NCBI GenBank assembly: GCA_946414315.1
Contig: CAMKNZ010000003.1
Coordinates: 1 to 64,000 of the forward strand
Length of the DNA: 64,000 nucleotides
Origin: an uncultured Clostridia bacterium
GTDB taxonomy: Bacteria > Bacillota > Clostridia > Christensenellales > Aristaeellaceae
Reading direction: 5' to 3'
Shown: piece after piece, positions 31,714 to 40,580 of the stretch
Layout: each line of letters begins with the position of its first letter
How positions within the stretch are numbered: the first letter of the stretch is position 1
The notes under the pieces: generated by a model
The model's database searches: none
What the model saw: the letters and a program-made list of their open reading frames with translations, nothing else
Told to the model about the DNA's origin: nothing
Made by a program: the position numbers and the translations under genes

Positions 31714-32238
31714 TTATTTCCGGATCGCCCGCTTCACCGCCGGTGTGATCAGCGCCACTGCCGCGACCTTCACCGCGTCCCCCGGCAGGAACGGCAGCAC
31801 ACACAGGCCCAGGGCCGTGCCCAGGCCGTTCTTCGTCTGGATCATGAACCAGGCCGTGCCCACCGTATACAGCACCGCCGTACCCAGGACCATCATAGCC
31901 GGCAGGAGCCAGCTCCGTTTTTCCTTTTCCGCCCGCTCCGCGCCCAGACCGGTAAGAAACGCGCAGGGCAGGTAGCCGGCCAGGTAGCCGCCGGTCACGC
32001 CGGCCAGCTTCTGGAACCCGCCGCTGAAGCCGGAGAACACCGGGATCCCGATGATCCCGATCAGCAGGTACAGTCCCACGGCGGCCGTTCCCCGCTTCTT
32101 TCCGAGGACCGCCCCCGCCAGCATGACCGCGAAGGTCGCCAGGGACAGCGGAACCGGGCCCGCCGCGATCGTCAGCGGTCCCGCGATGCAGATCAGCGCC
32201 GCCATCACGGCGGTCAGCGTCATATCCTTTACTTTCAT
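31714..32238 (-). CDS. bioY: biotin transporter BioY
   Basis: The substrate-binding membrane component of an ECF-type biotin importer. The 174 residues hold about six membrane segments. LTAVMAALICIAGPLTIAAG, PLSLATFAVMLAGAVLGKKRG and the VTGGYLAGYLPCAFLTG motif are typical of BioY. No EcfA or EcfT genes are adjacent, so it would use shared modules or act alone. Its ATG overlaps the birA stop by four bases (ATGA), so it is the second gene of birA-bioY. Confidence 0.95.
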   Translation of the reverse strand: MKVKDMTLTAVMAALICIAGPLTIAAGPVPLSLATFAVMLAGAVLGKKRGTAAVGLYLLIGIIGIPVFSGFSGGFQKLAGVTGGYLAGYLPCAFLTGLGAERAEKEKRSWLLPAMMVLGTAVLYTVGTAWFMIQTKNGLGTALGLCVLPFLPGDAVKVAAVALITPAVKRAIRK

Positions 32239-33194
32239 AGCTTCAGTGAAACCTCGCCGTAGTTCAGGCAGGTCCTTCCTTCTTCCGTTTCAATGACCAG
32301 CCTTCCCTGGCCGTCGATATCCACCGCTTTGGCGGGGTATTTCCTGCCGCCCTCGATGACCGTAACCTCCCGGCCGATCACGTTGGAGCGCCGCCGGCTT
32401 TCCTCCAGGAACACACCGGTCTCCAGGTCGCCGTAGAGTCCGTCCAGTTCGTTCAGGATCTCCGCGATCAGCCGGTTCCGGTCCGGGGACGTCCCGGTTT
32501 CGTTGCCCACGGAGGTGGCGATCTCCCGCAGCTCCGTCGGGAATTCCATCCGGTTCACGTTGATGCCGATACCCACCACTGCGTATTCCAGCCGCCCGGC
32601 TTCCAGGCCCAGCCCGCCCTCCGTCAGGATCCCGCAGATCTTTTTGCCGTTCAGGTACAGGTCGTTGACCCATTTGATCTTTACATCCGCGCCGGAGACC
32701 TTTTCCACCGCCCTTGCCGCGGCCACCGCCGCCAGCGAGGTCAGCAGCCCCGCCCGGTCCGGCGCGCAGTCCGGCCGCAGGATCACGGTCAGGTAAATCC
32801 CGGCATGCTCCGGGGAAAAGAAAGACCGTCCCAGCCGGCCCTTGCCGCCGCTCTGGGAGTCCGCGATCACGGCGGTGCCGTGGGCCGCGCCCGCCGCCGC
32901 CAGCGCCTTCGCCCGGTTGTTGGTGGAATCCAGCAGGTCGTGGATCTCCAGTTCCCGGCCGGCTCCCGGTCCGGTCAGCCACCGGCGGATCTCCGCCGCG
33001 TTCAGCCGGTCCGGCGGGGAAACCAGCCTGTATCCCCGGTTGGTGACCGCCTCGATTTCATACCCGCTCTGCCGCAGGCTGTTCATGACCTTCCATACCG
33101 CGTTCCGGCTGACGCCCAGTTCCCGGGCCAGCTTCGCGCCTTCCACGGTCCCGCCGGCTGCCAGCAGCTCCAGCGCCTTCTCCCTGACGGTCAT
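32235..33194 (-). CDS. birA: bifunctional biotin--protein ligase and biotin-operon repressor
   Basis: Attaches biotin to acetyl-CoA carboxylase and related carriers and, as holo-dimer, represses biotin genes. Residues 1-60 form the winged helix (GAKLARELGVSRNAVWKVMN). The ligase domain has STNNRAKALA, the biotin-binding GGKGRLGRSFFSP and KWVNDLYLNGKKICGILTE. A C-terminal SH3-like part follows (~270-319). The 319-residue length equals other class II enzymes. It heads birA-bioY, with a BirA-type operator over its promoter. Confidence 0.95.
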   Translation of the reverse strand: MTVREKALELLAAGGTVEGAKLARELGVSRNAVWKVMNSLRQSGYEIEAVTNRGYRLVSPPDRLNAAEIRRWLTGPGAGRELEIHDLLDSTNNRAKALAAAGAAHGTAVIADSQSGGKGRLGRSFFSPEHAGIYLTVILRPDCAPDRAGLLTSLAAVAAARAVEKVSGADVKIKWVNDLYLNGKKICGILTEGGLGLEAGRLEYAVVGIGINVNRMEFPTELREIATSVGNETGTSPDRNRLIAEILNELDGLYGDLETGVFLEESRRRSNVIGREVTVIEGGRKYPAKAVDIDGQGRLVIETEEGRTCLNYGEVSLKL

Positions 33195-33226
33195 CCTGCA
33201 TCCTTCCTTCCTTTCGGTTCCCGGAG

Positions 33227-33255
33227 ATCATATCACCCGGCCGGCGGATCGTCAA
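33227..33255 (-). promoter_or_regulatory. birA-bioY promoter
   Basis: Minus-strand -35 TTGACG (33250-33255), 17-bp spacer, -10 TATGAT (33227-33232). The -35 lies inside the left half of the BirA box. Confidence 0.8.
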
Positions 33256-33280
33256 CCTTCTTTTCCAGAAAGGTTGACAA
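33249..33280. promoter_or_regulatory. BirA operator
   Basis: TCGTCAACC (33249-33257), exactly 14 bases, then GGTTGACAA (33272-33280). This fits the Gram-positive BirA consensus TTGTnAACC-N14/15-GGTTnACAA. It covers the -35 of birA-bioY, so holo-BirA would repress its own operon. Confidence 0.85.
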
Positions 33281-33369
33281 TTCGCCCGATGGACTTTCCC
33301 CCGCCCCTATGGTAAAATCACTTATCCGAAAAAACCGGCACATTGCTTTCATATACGGGAGGAACGACC

Positions 33370-34557
33370 ATGAACGAGATCAGGTGCCCCAACTGCGGCA
33401 AAGTCTTCCAGGTGGACGAAGCCGGCTACGCCGCCATCGTCTCCCAGGTGCATAATGAACAGTTTGAGAAGGAACTGGCGGACCGTTCCGCCGCCCTCCG
33501 CCGCGAAATGGAAGCCTCCGGGAAGAACGCCCTGACGGAGCTGGCCATGAAGCACGAGCGGGAGCTGGCCGCGAAGGACCAGGAGATCCTCCGCCTGCGG
33601 GAGGGTGCGAAAACCGCCGGCACGGAAAAGGAACTGGCCGTGAAGATGGCCGTGCAGGAAAAAGAAACGGAGATCATGGCGCTGCGCGGGCAGATCGTCC
33701 AGGAAAAGCAGGCCGCCGAGATCCGGGAGCAGGGCATGCGGGAAGCCCACAAGGCCGAAGTGGCCCGCCTGGAGTCCGAAGTCGAGCAGTATAAGGATTT
33801 CAAGATGCGCCAGTCCACCAAGATGATCGGTGAAAGCCTGGAGCAGCACTGCCTGACCTCCTTCAACCAGGTCCGGATGATGGCCTTCCCCCACGCCTAT
33901 TTTGAAAAGGACAACGAGGTGGTCGAAGGCACCAAGGGCGACTTCGTCTTCCGGGAGGAAACGGAGGACGGCCTGCCCCTGCTCTCCATCCTCTTTGAGA
34001 TGAAGAACGAGGCGGACGCCACCGAGAAGAAGCATAAAAACGAGGATTTCATCGACAAGCTGGACAAGGACCGGAAAAAGAAAAACTGCGAGTACGCGGT
34101 CCTGGTCACCATGCTGGAGCCGGACAGCGAGCTGTATAACGCGGGCATCGTCACCGAATACCGGTATGAGAAGATGTTCATCATCCGTCCCCAGTTCTTC
34201 CTCCCACTGATCGCCCTCCTGCGCAACGCCGCCATGTCCGGCATCGAGTCCCGCCGGGAGCTGGAGCTGGCCCGCCGCCAGAGCCTGGATGTGCGGCAGT
34301 TCGACCAGGCCCTCTTCGACTTCCGGGACAAGTTCGGCAAGAACTACCAGATCGCCCAGGGCCACTTCGACAAGGCCATCAGCGAGATCGACGAGACGAT
34401 CAAGCACCTGGAAAAGGTCAAGGATTACCTTACCCGCTCCGGCAACCAGCTGCGCCTGGCCAATGACAAGGCCCAGGACCTGACCATCAAGAAGCTCACG
34501 AAAGACAACCCGACCATGCGGGCCAAATTCGAAGAAGCGGGGATCAGCATCGATTAA
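33370..34557 (+). CDS. DUF2130 domain protein with coiled coil
   Basis: A 395-residue soluble protein. It opens with a single Cys pair (CPNCGKVFQVDE), followed by a long charged coiled coil (~25-145). The DUF2130 core at ~150-395 contains KMIGESLEQHC, FEMKNEADATEKKHKNEDF and DKDRKKKNCEYAVLVTML. The core's layout, with conserved acidic and Lys residues, recalls restriction-endonuclease-like folds, but the function of the family is not established. ATG 33370 follows GGGAGG. A strong terminator closes this single-gene unit. Confidence 0.88.
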   Translation: MNEIRCPNCGKVFQVDEAGYAAIVSQVHNEQFEKELADRSAALRREMEASGKNALTELAMKHERELAAKDQEILRLREGAKTAGTEKELAVKMAVQEKETEIMALRGQIVQEKQAAEIREQGMREAHKAEVARLESEVEQYKDFKMRQSTKMIGESLEQHCLTSFNQVRMMAFPHAYFEKDNEVVEGTKGDFVFREETEDGLPLLSILFEMKNEADATEKKHKNEDFIDKLDKDRKKKNCEYAVLVTMLEPDSELYNAGIVTEYRYEKMFIIRPQFFLPLIALLRNAAMSGIESRRELELARRQSLDVRQFDQALFDFRDKFGKNYQIAQGHFDKAISEIDETIKHLEKVKDYLTRSGNQLRLANDKAQDLTIKKLTKDNPTMRAKFEEAGISID

Positions 34558-34562
34558 CAGCA

Positions 34563-34597
34563 GAACCGGGGGCTTGTGATAAGCCCCCGGTTCTTAT
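34563..34597 (+). terminator. terminator after the DUF2130 gene
   Basis: GAACCGGGGGCTT (34563-34575) pairs perfectly with AAGCCCCCGGTTC (34581-34593) over a five-base loop, followed by TTATTT. It overlaps the end of the convergent diguanylate cyclase gene. Confidence 0.85.
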
Positions 34598-35964
34598 TTC
34601 ATTCCCCAGACCGCGCAGCAGTCGCCGCGGGTCTTTTTCAATTCCAGCAATATCGTGTCCGCGTCCTTGAACAGCGATCCGTCCGGATCCGGCCGGTCCC
34701 AGAACGCCACGCCCGTGCTGATCGTCACCGGCGGCAGGTCGCCGCTCTCTTCGGACAGCTCCTTGTTGATCTGGTGGATCTTTTCGCTGATCTTCTCCGC
34801 GTCCTTCTGGCCGGTCCGCGGCATGATAATGCAGAACTCGTCCCCACCGATCCGGCTGATATGGTCCACCGTGCGGAAATGCCGTTTCATCGCCTCCACG
34901 GCCGTGCAAAGCACCCGGTCGCCGATGTCGTGGCCGAACTCGTCGTTGTACTGCTTGAAGTGGTCCACGTCCGCCACGATGATGCCCACGTTCTGCTGCT
35001 TTTCGATCCGCCGGTAATACCGGTCGAACTCCGTCCGGTTATAGACGCCGGTCAGCGCGTCGTGGGACGCGGTATAGGTCAGTTTCTGCGTCTTCTCTTC
35101 GTTGTCTTTCAGCACGTCGTTGTATACCCGGGCCAGGTGGCGCATCTCATAGCTGCCTTTCTCCGGGATCGGTTCCCGCTTGTCCAGGTTTTCCACGCTC
35201 TTCTGGATCGGCGAGATGATCAGGAACCGGTTCAGCAGCAGCGCCAGCACGCTGACCGCCAGGAACAGGATCACCAGCACTGTCTGGTTGCCCATGATGT
35301 GCTGGACCTTGTCGAAGGTTTTGCCCGCCTGCATCTGGCCTTCCTGGGAGGAGAACCGGTGGCTCTTGTCCACGGCGTCCCGGATCGTTTCTTCCAGGCC
35401 GGTATAGGATTCCGATGTCAGCAGGCCGATCGCCTTGCCCTTCCGGGCTTCCTCGCTCAGCGCCTTGTCCTCTTCGCTCAGTTCGGTTTCCTTCAGGAAA
35501 TCCGGCAGCGCCTCGAACATCGGCGCCGGCATGGATTCCGCCGCCATCCGCATGGCGATCCGTTCTGTCTGGAGCCTGCCGCGGAACGCTTCCAGCGCCG
35601 TGTCAAACTCCGTGGTCGCGGCGGCGCTGATCGCCGTCTCCGCGCTGTTCTGCTCCAGCTGTTCGTTGATTACCTTCAGCTGCGCTTCATAGGCTTTGGC
35701 GGGACCGATTTCCCCGCTCTGCACAAAGGCTGTCGCCTGCTCGGACAGCCTGCCGGCGAAATCCCGCAGCATGCCGCCCGTCTGCTGGCTGACCAGGTAG
35801 TTGTTGGTAAAGCTGACAATCTGCTTCACGTTGTCCGTCGTGCTGTACATGGAGACGATCATCAGCGTCGCCAGCACCAGGCCGATGCAGATCATCACGA
35901 TATTCAGATGGTTCAGGCGGATCCCCTGGCGTTTGCCGGTCCCGTCTTGCTGTTCCCTGTTCAC
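34594..35964 (-). CDS. membrane-bound diguanylate cyclase
   Basis: Makes cyclic di-GMP from two GTP. One membrane helix near 17-40, an extracytoplasmic helical sensor to ~210 and a second helix near 213-235 precede a short linker and the GGDEF domain (~290-456). The active site reads RIGGDEFCIIM, and the inhibitory I-site RTVD lies exactly five residues before GGDEF, so product feedback is expected. The start is GTG, six bases after AAAGGAG. It is monocistronic. No EAL or PilZ gene is nearby. Confidence 0.92.
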   Translation of the reverse strand: MNREQQDGTGKRQGIRLNHLNIVMICIGLVLATLMIVSMYSTTDNVKQIVSFTNNYLVSQQTGGMLRDFAGRLSEQATAFVQSGEIGPAKAYEAQLKVINEQLEQNSAETAISAAATTEFDTALEAFRGRLQTERIAMRMAAESMPAPMFEALPDFLKETELSEEDKALSEEARKGKAIGLLTSESYTGLEETIRDAVDKSHRFSSQEGQMQAGKTFDKVQHIMGNQTVLVILFLAVSVLALLLNRFLIISPIQKSVENLDKREPIPEKGSYEMRHLARVYNDVLKDNEEKTQKLTYTASHDALTGVYNRTEFDRYYRRIEKQQNVGIIVADVDHFKQYNDEFGHDIGDRVLCTAVEAMKRHFRTVDHISRIGGDEFCIIMPRTGQKDAEKISEKIHQINKELSEESGDLPPVTISTGVAFWDRPDPDGSLFKDADTILLELKKTRGDCCAVWGMK

Positions 35965-36051
35965 GGGTATCTCCTTTCGGATCGGTTCGGTTCACTTGTT
36001 TATCCGGGAGTACACATATTATCACAGGCCGGATCGGAAAATCCAGTTTTT

Positions 36052-36927
36052 TTACGGTTTCAGCTCCTGTTTCAGGGCTTCCTTCAGCGCTTCATACCGC
36101 TCCCGTTTCCCGGGCTTCATGAAATGATCGTGGCGCAGCTGCTCGTGCCGCAGGCTGTAATCCAGCTTCCGGTCCCCGAACTGCTCGCTGGTCAGGTCGA
36201 ATATCCGGTTTTCCACCGCGTTGAAGCAGTGGAAGTTCCCGTCCTCCAGCGGAACGCCCCAGACCCGGCCGCCGAAGATGTCCTGGGCCAGGAACGCGGT
36301 GATCGTGCACTGGCCCAGGGTCGCGTTCTCCTCCGTCCAGTCCTCCCGCATCCGCGCCGTGCAGGTCTCCTTCGACCACACATGCCACAGAACCCGGTAC
36401 AGGTCCTTCGGCGTTTCGATGCCCGGATACCCGTCCGTCCGCGCCTTCACGTCCGCGTCTTTCCATCCGTAGAATCCGTAGGCGTCCATCCGGTAGATCC
36501 GGCTGTTCCCGCCCCGGGCGTCCGTCATGTCCGTGACGTATTCCGCGCCGTATTTCTCATACAGGCCTGTCTCCCCGGTAGAGATCCAGAGCGCGTCGTA
36601 CCCGTCGTCCCGGGCCATTTTTTTCACCCGGGGGATCAGCCGCCCGATCAGCCGCCGGCCCCGGTAATCCGGCCGGGTATACACAAAGCCCATCCAGGGC
36701 GTCAGCTCCGTATCCGGAATGTCGTCCTTCTCCGCGTAAGTGCAGAAGGAAACCAGTTTCGTCCCGTCCGTCAGCAGCAGCAGCCGGGCTTTTTCCCCGC
36801 ACAGTTCGTGAAAACGGTTCTCCGTCAGCAGGGTATAAAGATACCGGGCCCCTGCCCAGTCGCAGTCCCCGATCTGCTTCAGCCACCACTCCGGCCTGAC
36901 CGTACTTTCGTAATCCAGGATGTCCAT
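36052..36927 (-). CDS. GNAT family N-acetyltransferase
   Basis: An acetyl-CoA-dependent acyltransferase of unknown substrate. The CoA-binding motif A is clear (VYTRPDYRGRRLIGRLIPRV) in the N-terminal half. Residues ~150-291 form a second part, rich in aromatic residues (WHVWSKETCTARMREDW), that lacks a motif A of its own. At 291 residues it is longer than a single GNAT domain (~150). An extended -10 (TGATATAAT, 36958-36966) lies upstream, just past the terminator of the ABC permease gene. Confidence 0.82.
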   Translation of the reverse strand: MDILDYESTVRPEWWLKQIGDCDWAGARYLYTLLTENRFHELCGEKARLLLLTDGTKLVSFCTYAEKDDIPDTELTPWMGFVYTRPDYRGRRLIGRLIPRVKKMARDDGYDALWISTGETGLYEKYGAEYVTDMTDARGGNSRIYRMDAYGFYGWKDADVKARTDGYPGIETPKDLYRVLWHVWSKETCTARMREDWTEENATLGQCTITAFLAQDIFGGRVWGVPLEDGNFHCFNAVENRIFDLTSEQFGDRKLDYSLRHEQLRHDHFMKPGKRERYEALKEALKQELKP

Positions 36928-36964
36928 TGCTTATCCGCCTTTTGCTTGAGATAGGTCATTATAT

Positions 36965-36995
36965 CACAAAAGCGCGGCCTGTACAGCCGCGCCTT
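36965..36995 (-). terminator. terminator after the ABC permease gene
   Basis: GCGCGGC (36972-36978) and GCCGCGC (36986-36992) with a seven-base loop; on the minus strand TTTTGTGAT follows. It directly precedes the -10 of the GNAT gene. Confidence 0.65.
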
Positions 36996-37012
36996 TGGCG
37001 CCGGGGGTATCT

Positions 37013-39784
37013 TTACAGTTCCCGGATATTGTCCACGATGGATTCCTGCGTCACGGCAGCCAGGCGTTCCCGGATACCCGTGATGCAGGCGGCGGCCACG
37101 CAGGCGGCCATGGCGATCAGCACCGGGATCATGATCAGCGGATGGTTCTCGGTAAACAGCCGGGCGCCGGGGATCTCCGTGATGCCGTAGAACAGCAGGC
37201 ACGGAACCAGGGCGGCGGCCGCGCAGGCCCACACCGGCAGCCGGTAGCAGCCCACCAGCGTTTCCAGGTCCGCGCCCACGGCGCGCAGTGTTCCGATGGT
37301 CCGGGTCTCGGCCCGGATCTGCCGGGTGGTCCCCGAGACCTGCATGAACACGGATACAGCGAAGAACAGCAGGATCAGGGCCGCAAAGAGCAGCACCTGG
37401 CGCGTCTTTTTCGCCTGGTACTCCCGGTTCACCTTCAGCTGGTTATCCACGTCCATCCAGGCCCGCATGGCGGTCTGGCTGATCTTCTCCTCAATCTCCG
37501 CTTCCTTTTCCGGCTGCGGGTTTCCGGAGAGCCAGATGTTCACATATTCCGGATTCGGCAGGATCAGTCCCAGGGCTTCCGCGCCTTTGGGCGTGGTGAT
37601 CACCGAAAACGCATACATATAGGAATCGACGATCTGCACCGGGCCGCTCAGCACCGCGCCGATGGTCGTACGGGCGCGGACCGCTTCCTTGTCCAGGTAG
37701 TACTTCCGCAGGTCCTCTTCCTCCGGCTCCCAGGGAAGTCCTTCCCCGTCCTTTCCGGCCAGTTCCAGCAGTTCCAGCGGCATGCCGGCTTCAAAGACGT
37801 CGTTGCGGATGACCAGGTCCCATTCTTCGTCCTTCACATCCCGGGACCGCATAAAGGCGTTGCTGTAATAGTGCCCGTCCTCTTCCTTCATACAGACGGC
37901 CGGGGCGTAGACCAGGACCTGTTCCCCGCTGTCCAGCTTTTCCGGATCGATCTCGCCGCTGTTGACGAACTCCCGCAGTTCTTCCGCGTCCAGGTCGGCC
38001 ACATAGACCCCGATGGGCACAGGCGTAGCCGTAAGGCCGTCCAGCGAGCGGACCATGGCCGCTTCCTCAGCCTGCGTCAGGTTCATGCTGATTTCCCAGT
38101 CGTCTTCCGCCCGGATCCGGGCTTCCGCCAGCTCTTCCTCGTTCCAGAACAGCCAGTCAAACCCGCTGCTCCCCTGGTCCAGCACGCCCCAGCTCTGCCG
38201 GATGAACGCCCCGTCCTCATCCTGTCGGGTGAAGGAATGGGTCCGGAAATATTCCGGCACTTCGTCCATCAGCAGGCTCGCGGTGACCGGCGTAACGGAC
38301 CGGATCCGGCCGATCCCGTCAACGGTGCCGAGCTGCTCCAGATCGTCGCGGCTGAGCCTGTTTTCCGGAATCACCTGGCAATAGGGTTCGGCCATCCATG
38401 TCAGCGCCGGGCCGTTCATCCGGAAATCGGCGGCGTTCCCGTCGTCCACGACCCGCATGCCCAAGGCCAGTTCGCCCAGCATCAGGGTAGACAGCAGGGT
38501 CAGCACGATCATACCGGCCGCGCCGGCCTGGCGCAGCGGATGCAGTTTTGTCCGGCGGCCGGCGATCAGCCGGTCCGGTTTGAATTCCGTATGGCTCCGG
38601 ATCCTTCCGGCCCTCCGCAGCAGCGCGGTGTCCCGCAGGATGCCCATGGGCATCTGGCTGGAAGCGTGATACAGCGGCGTACGGGACGCCACGAAAACGC
38701 ACAGGGCAGACAGTCCCAGGATCGGGATCAGCAGCCAGGGGCTCGGCGAAAAGACCACCTGGTCCGGCGCGATCCGGGATACGACCCAGGTGAATACCAC
38801 GCCCAGGCACAGGCCCGCCGGCAGCGCCGTGGCCGCCAGCAGCCAGGCTTCCATGCCGTAGATCCGGCGAATCTGGCTCCGGGTCGCGCCGATGGCGCGC
38901 AGCATGCCGATATCCTCCGTTTTCCGGCCCAGCAGGGTCTCCATGGAGGTGGTGATCGCCACGCAGGCGGAAAGCATCAGGGCGGCGCCGAGCACGACCC
39001 AGATCAGGATCCGGCTCAGCGTATTCGCCGCCCGGTCCCAGCCGGAGTCGCTGTAAACCAGCCTGCCCTCTTCCCGGCTGACGCCGAAAGCCATATCCAG
39101 CTGCACCGGGCAGTTCCGCTGCACCTGGTTGAAGGTGATCAGCGGGGCATAGGTCAGCACCCGGTGCACCAGCGTGCCGCCGGTCCGCCAGGTCTCTTCC
39201 GGGGAGATGAGCAGCGCCGGAAAGCGCATGCCCTCTTCTTCATAATAGGTTTCCAGATAGGCGGTCTGCTCGTTCAGGATGCCTGTCAGGACAAACGTTT
39301 TTTCTTCGCTGCCGCCGCCGATGGGCTGCATGGACAGGATGACCGTATCGCCGGCCTTTGCCTCTTCCAGGCCCAGGCGGATCAGCGCGCTTTCTTCCGC
39401 GGCGATCTCCCCGGCTTTCTCCGGCAGGCGGCCTTCCTTCAGGGTACGGTTGAGCAGCTTCTCCGCCGTCTCGTCGTAATACCCGGCGCAGACGGTCTTT
39501 CCTTCCGCCACGGCGCTTACCGTCACATGGCCGATCTCTTCAAAGAAGCCGGTGCGGCGGAGCTGGGTGTCCGTCACGTCGTCGTTGCCCAGCATGAACA
39601 TATCCATCCAGCCCACGCGCCGGGCCATCTGTTCCTCGTGCCCGCGGACGGTGCCCCAGGCGCACAGGCTCGTGGCCGTAGCCAGGAAGACCGCCACCAG
39701 GATGCCGATGAACAGGTTGATATAGGTTTTCCGGTTAACCCGGAGATTCGCGTCGGCTACGCGGCTGATCGTGAGTCTTTTCAC
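37013..39784 (-). CDS. FtsX-like ABC transporter permease
   Basis: A 923-residue permease of the MacB/FtsX type. One membrane helix near residue 25 is followed by a large extracytoplasmic region, a group of three helices near 285-400, a second large extracytoplasmic region (~480-760), and a final group of three near 795-910. FtsX repeats are visible around TRSQIRRIYGMEAWLL and GADLETLVGCYRLPVW. Such permeases move or sense peptides and lipids, or drive mechanotransmission. The start is GTG 39784, which overlaps the ATPase stop by four bases (GTGA). The partner ATPase and a two-component system lie directly upstream. Confidence 0.9.
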   Translation of the reverse strand: MKRLTISRVADANLRVNRKTYINLFIGILVAVFLATATSLCAWGTVRGHEEQMARRVGWMDMFMLGNDDVTDTQLRRTGFFEEIGHVTVSAVAEGKTVCAGYYDETAEKLLNRTLKEGRLPEKAGEIAAEESALIRLGLEEAKAGDTVILSMQPIGGGSEEKTFVLTGILNEQTAYLETYYEEEGMRFPALLISPEETWRTGGTLVHRVLTYAPLITFNQVQRNCPVQLDMAFGVSREEGRLVYSDSGWDRAANTLSRILIWVVLGAALMLSACVAITTSMETLLGRKTEDIGMLRAIGATRSQIRRIYGMEAWLLAATALPAGLCLGVVFTWVVSRIAPDQVVFSPSPWLLIPILGLSALCVFVASRTPLYHASSQMPMGILRDTALLRRAGRIRSHTEFKPDRLIAGRRTKLHPLRQAGAAGMIVLTLLSTLMLGELALGMRVVDDGNAADFRMNGPALTWMAEPYCQVIPENRLSRDDLEQLGTVDGIGRIRSVTPVTASLLMDEVPEYFRTHSFTRQDEDGAFIRQSWGVLDQGSSGFDWLFWNEEELAEARIRAEDDWEISMNLTQAEEAAMVRSLDGLTATPVPIGVYVADLDAEELREFVNSGEIDPEKLDSGEQVLVYAPAVCMKEEDGHYYSNAFMRSRDVKDEEWDLVIRNDVFEAGMPLELLELAGKDGEGLPWEPEEEDLRKYYLDKEAVRARTTIGAVLSGPVQIVDSYMYAFSVITTPKGAEALGLILPNPEYVNIWLSGNPQPEKEAEIEEKISQTAMRAWMDVDNQLKVNREYQAKKTRQVLLFAALILLFFAVSVFMQVSGTTRQIRAETRTIGTLRAVGADLETLVGCYRLPVWACAAAALVPCLLFYGITEIPGARLFTENHPLIMIPVLIAMAACVAAACITGIRERLAAVTQESIVDNIREL

Positions 39785-40470
39785 AGGTCCACCGCCCCTA
39801 ACGAATCTTCCGCCACCTGGCCGTCCTCCAGCCGGATGATCCGGTCCGCCTGTTCGGCGACGCCCAGGTCGTGGGTGACCAGGATCATCGTGATGCCGAG
39901 CTCGCCGCTCACCGTCCGCATCAGGGTCAGGACCTCCCGGCCGGTCTTCCCGTCCAGGTTGCCGGTGGGTTCGTCCGCGAACAGGATCGCGGGCTTGTTG
40001 GCCAGCGCCCGGGCGATGCACACCCGCTGCTGCTGGCCGCCGCTGAGGGCGCCGGGCAGGTGGCTGAGCCGGTCCTCAATGCCCAGCATGTCCACCAGCC
40101 GGTTGATATAATCCATGTCCGGCTTGCGGTTGTCCAGCATTACCGGCAGGAGGATGTTCTCCTGGGCGGTCAGTTCCCGCACCAGGTTGTACGCCTGGAA
40201 AACGAAACCGAAGCGGCGGCGCCGCAGCACGGACAGCTGGTTGTCGTTGTAGTCAAAAAGGTTGCTGTCCTGGTAGACCACCCGGCCTTCCGTCGGCCGG
40301 TCCAGTCCGGACAGCAGGTGCAGCAGCGTCGATTTGCCGCTGCCGCTCTTGCCGATGACAGCCGTGAAGCTGCCCTGGTCAAAGGAGAGGCTGACCCCGT
40401 CCACCGCGCGGACGGCGGAAGAACCGCTCCGGTATATCTTGGTCAGGTCTTCGCAACGGATAATTTCCAT
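39781..40470 (-). CDS. ABC transporter ATP-binding protein (LolD/MacB class)
   Basis: The 229-residue ATPase that powers the adjoining FtsX-type permease. Walker A is GKSGSGKST, the signature is LSGGQQQRVCIARAL, Walker B is PAILFADEPTGNLD and the switch His is in VTHDLGVAEQ. The DEPTGNLD form and the FNLF/QAYNLVRELTA-type Q-loop mark the MacB/LolD/BceA class. ATG 40470 follows GGAGGAAGG; the frame up to 40494 runs through that site. A putative response-regulator box lies in the 110 bases before it. Confidence 0.95.
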   Translation of the reverse strand: MEIIRCEDLTKIYRSGSSAVRAVDGVSLSFDQGSFTAVIGKSGSGKSTLLHLLSGLDRPTEGRVVYQDSNLFDYNDNQLSVLRRRRFGFVFQAYNLVRELTAQENILLPVMLDNRKPDMDYINRLVDMLGIEDRLSHLPGALSGGQQQRVCIARALANKPAILFADEPTGNLDGKTGREVLTLMRTVSGELGITMILVTHDLGVAEQADRIIRLEDGQVAEDSLGAVDL

Positions 40471-40507
40471 AAGATCCTTCCTCCTCAGATGCAAGGTTAC
40501 CAGACGA

Positions 40508-40547
40508 ATCTTACTTCCGGGTGAATTTCAGCTTACAGTTTCGTAAG
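40508..40547 (-). promoter_or_regulatory. putative response-regulator box and promoter for the ABC genes
   Basis: An inverted repeat CTTAC-N6-GTAAG (40532-40547) takes the place of a -35; on the minus strand -10 TAAGAT (40508-40513) follows 18 bases from its end. The arrangement fits an activator-dependent promoter. Confidence 0.5.
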
Positions 40548-40580
40548 ATAGAGATCCTTTGTTTATGAATTATGAATGAA

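Noticed and set aside
33274-33279. TTGACA as -35 of the DUF2130 gene
   Set aside because: The nearest -10-like hexamer (TAAAAT at 33313) is 33 bp away. The TTGACA is better explained as the right half of the BirA box.
36995-40111. 1038-codon plus-strand frame over the ABC genes
   Set aside because: Shadow of the permease and ATPase genes; low-complexity composition.
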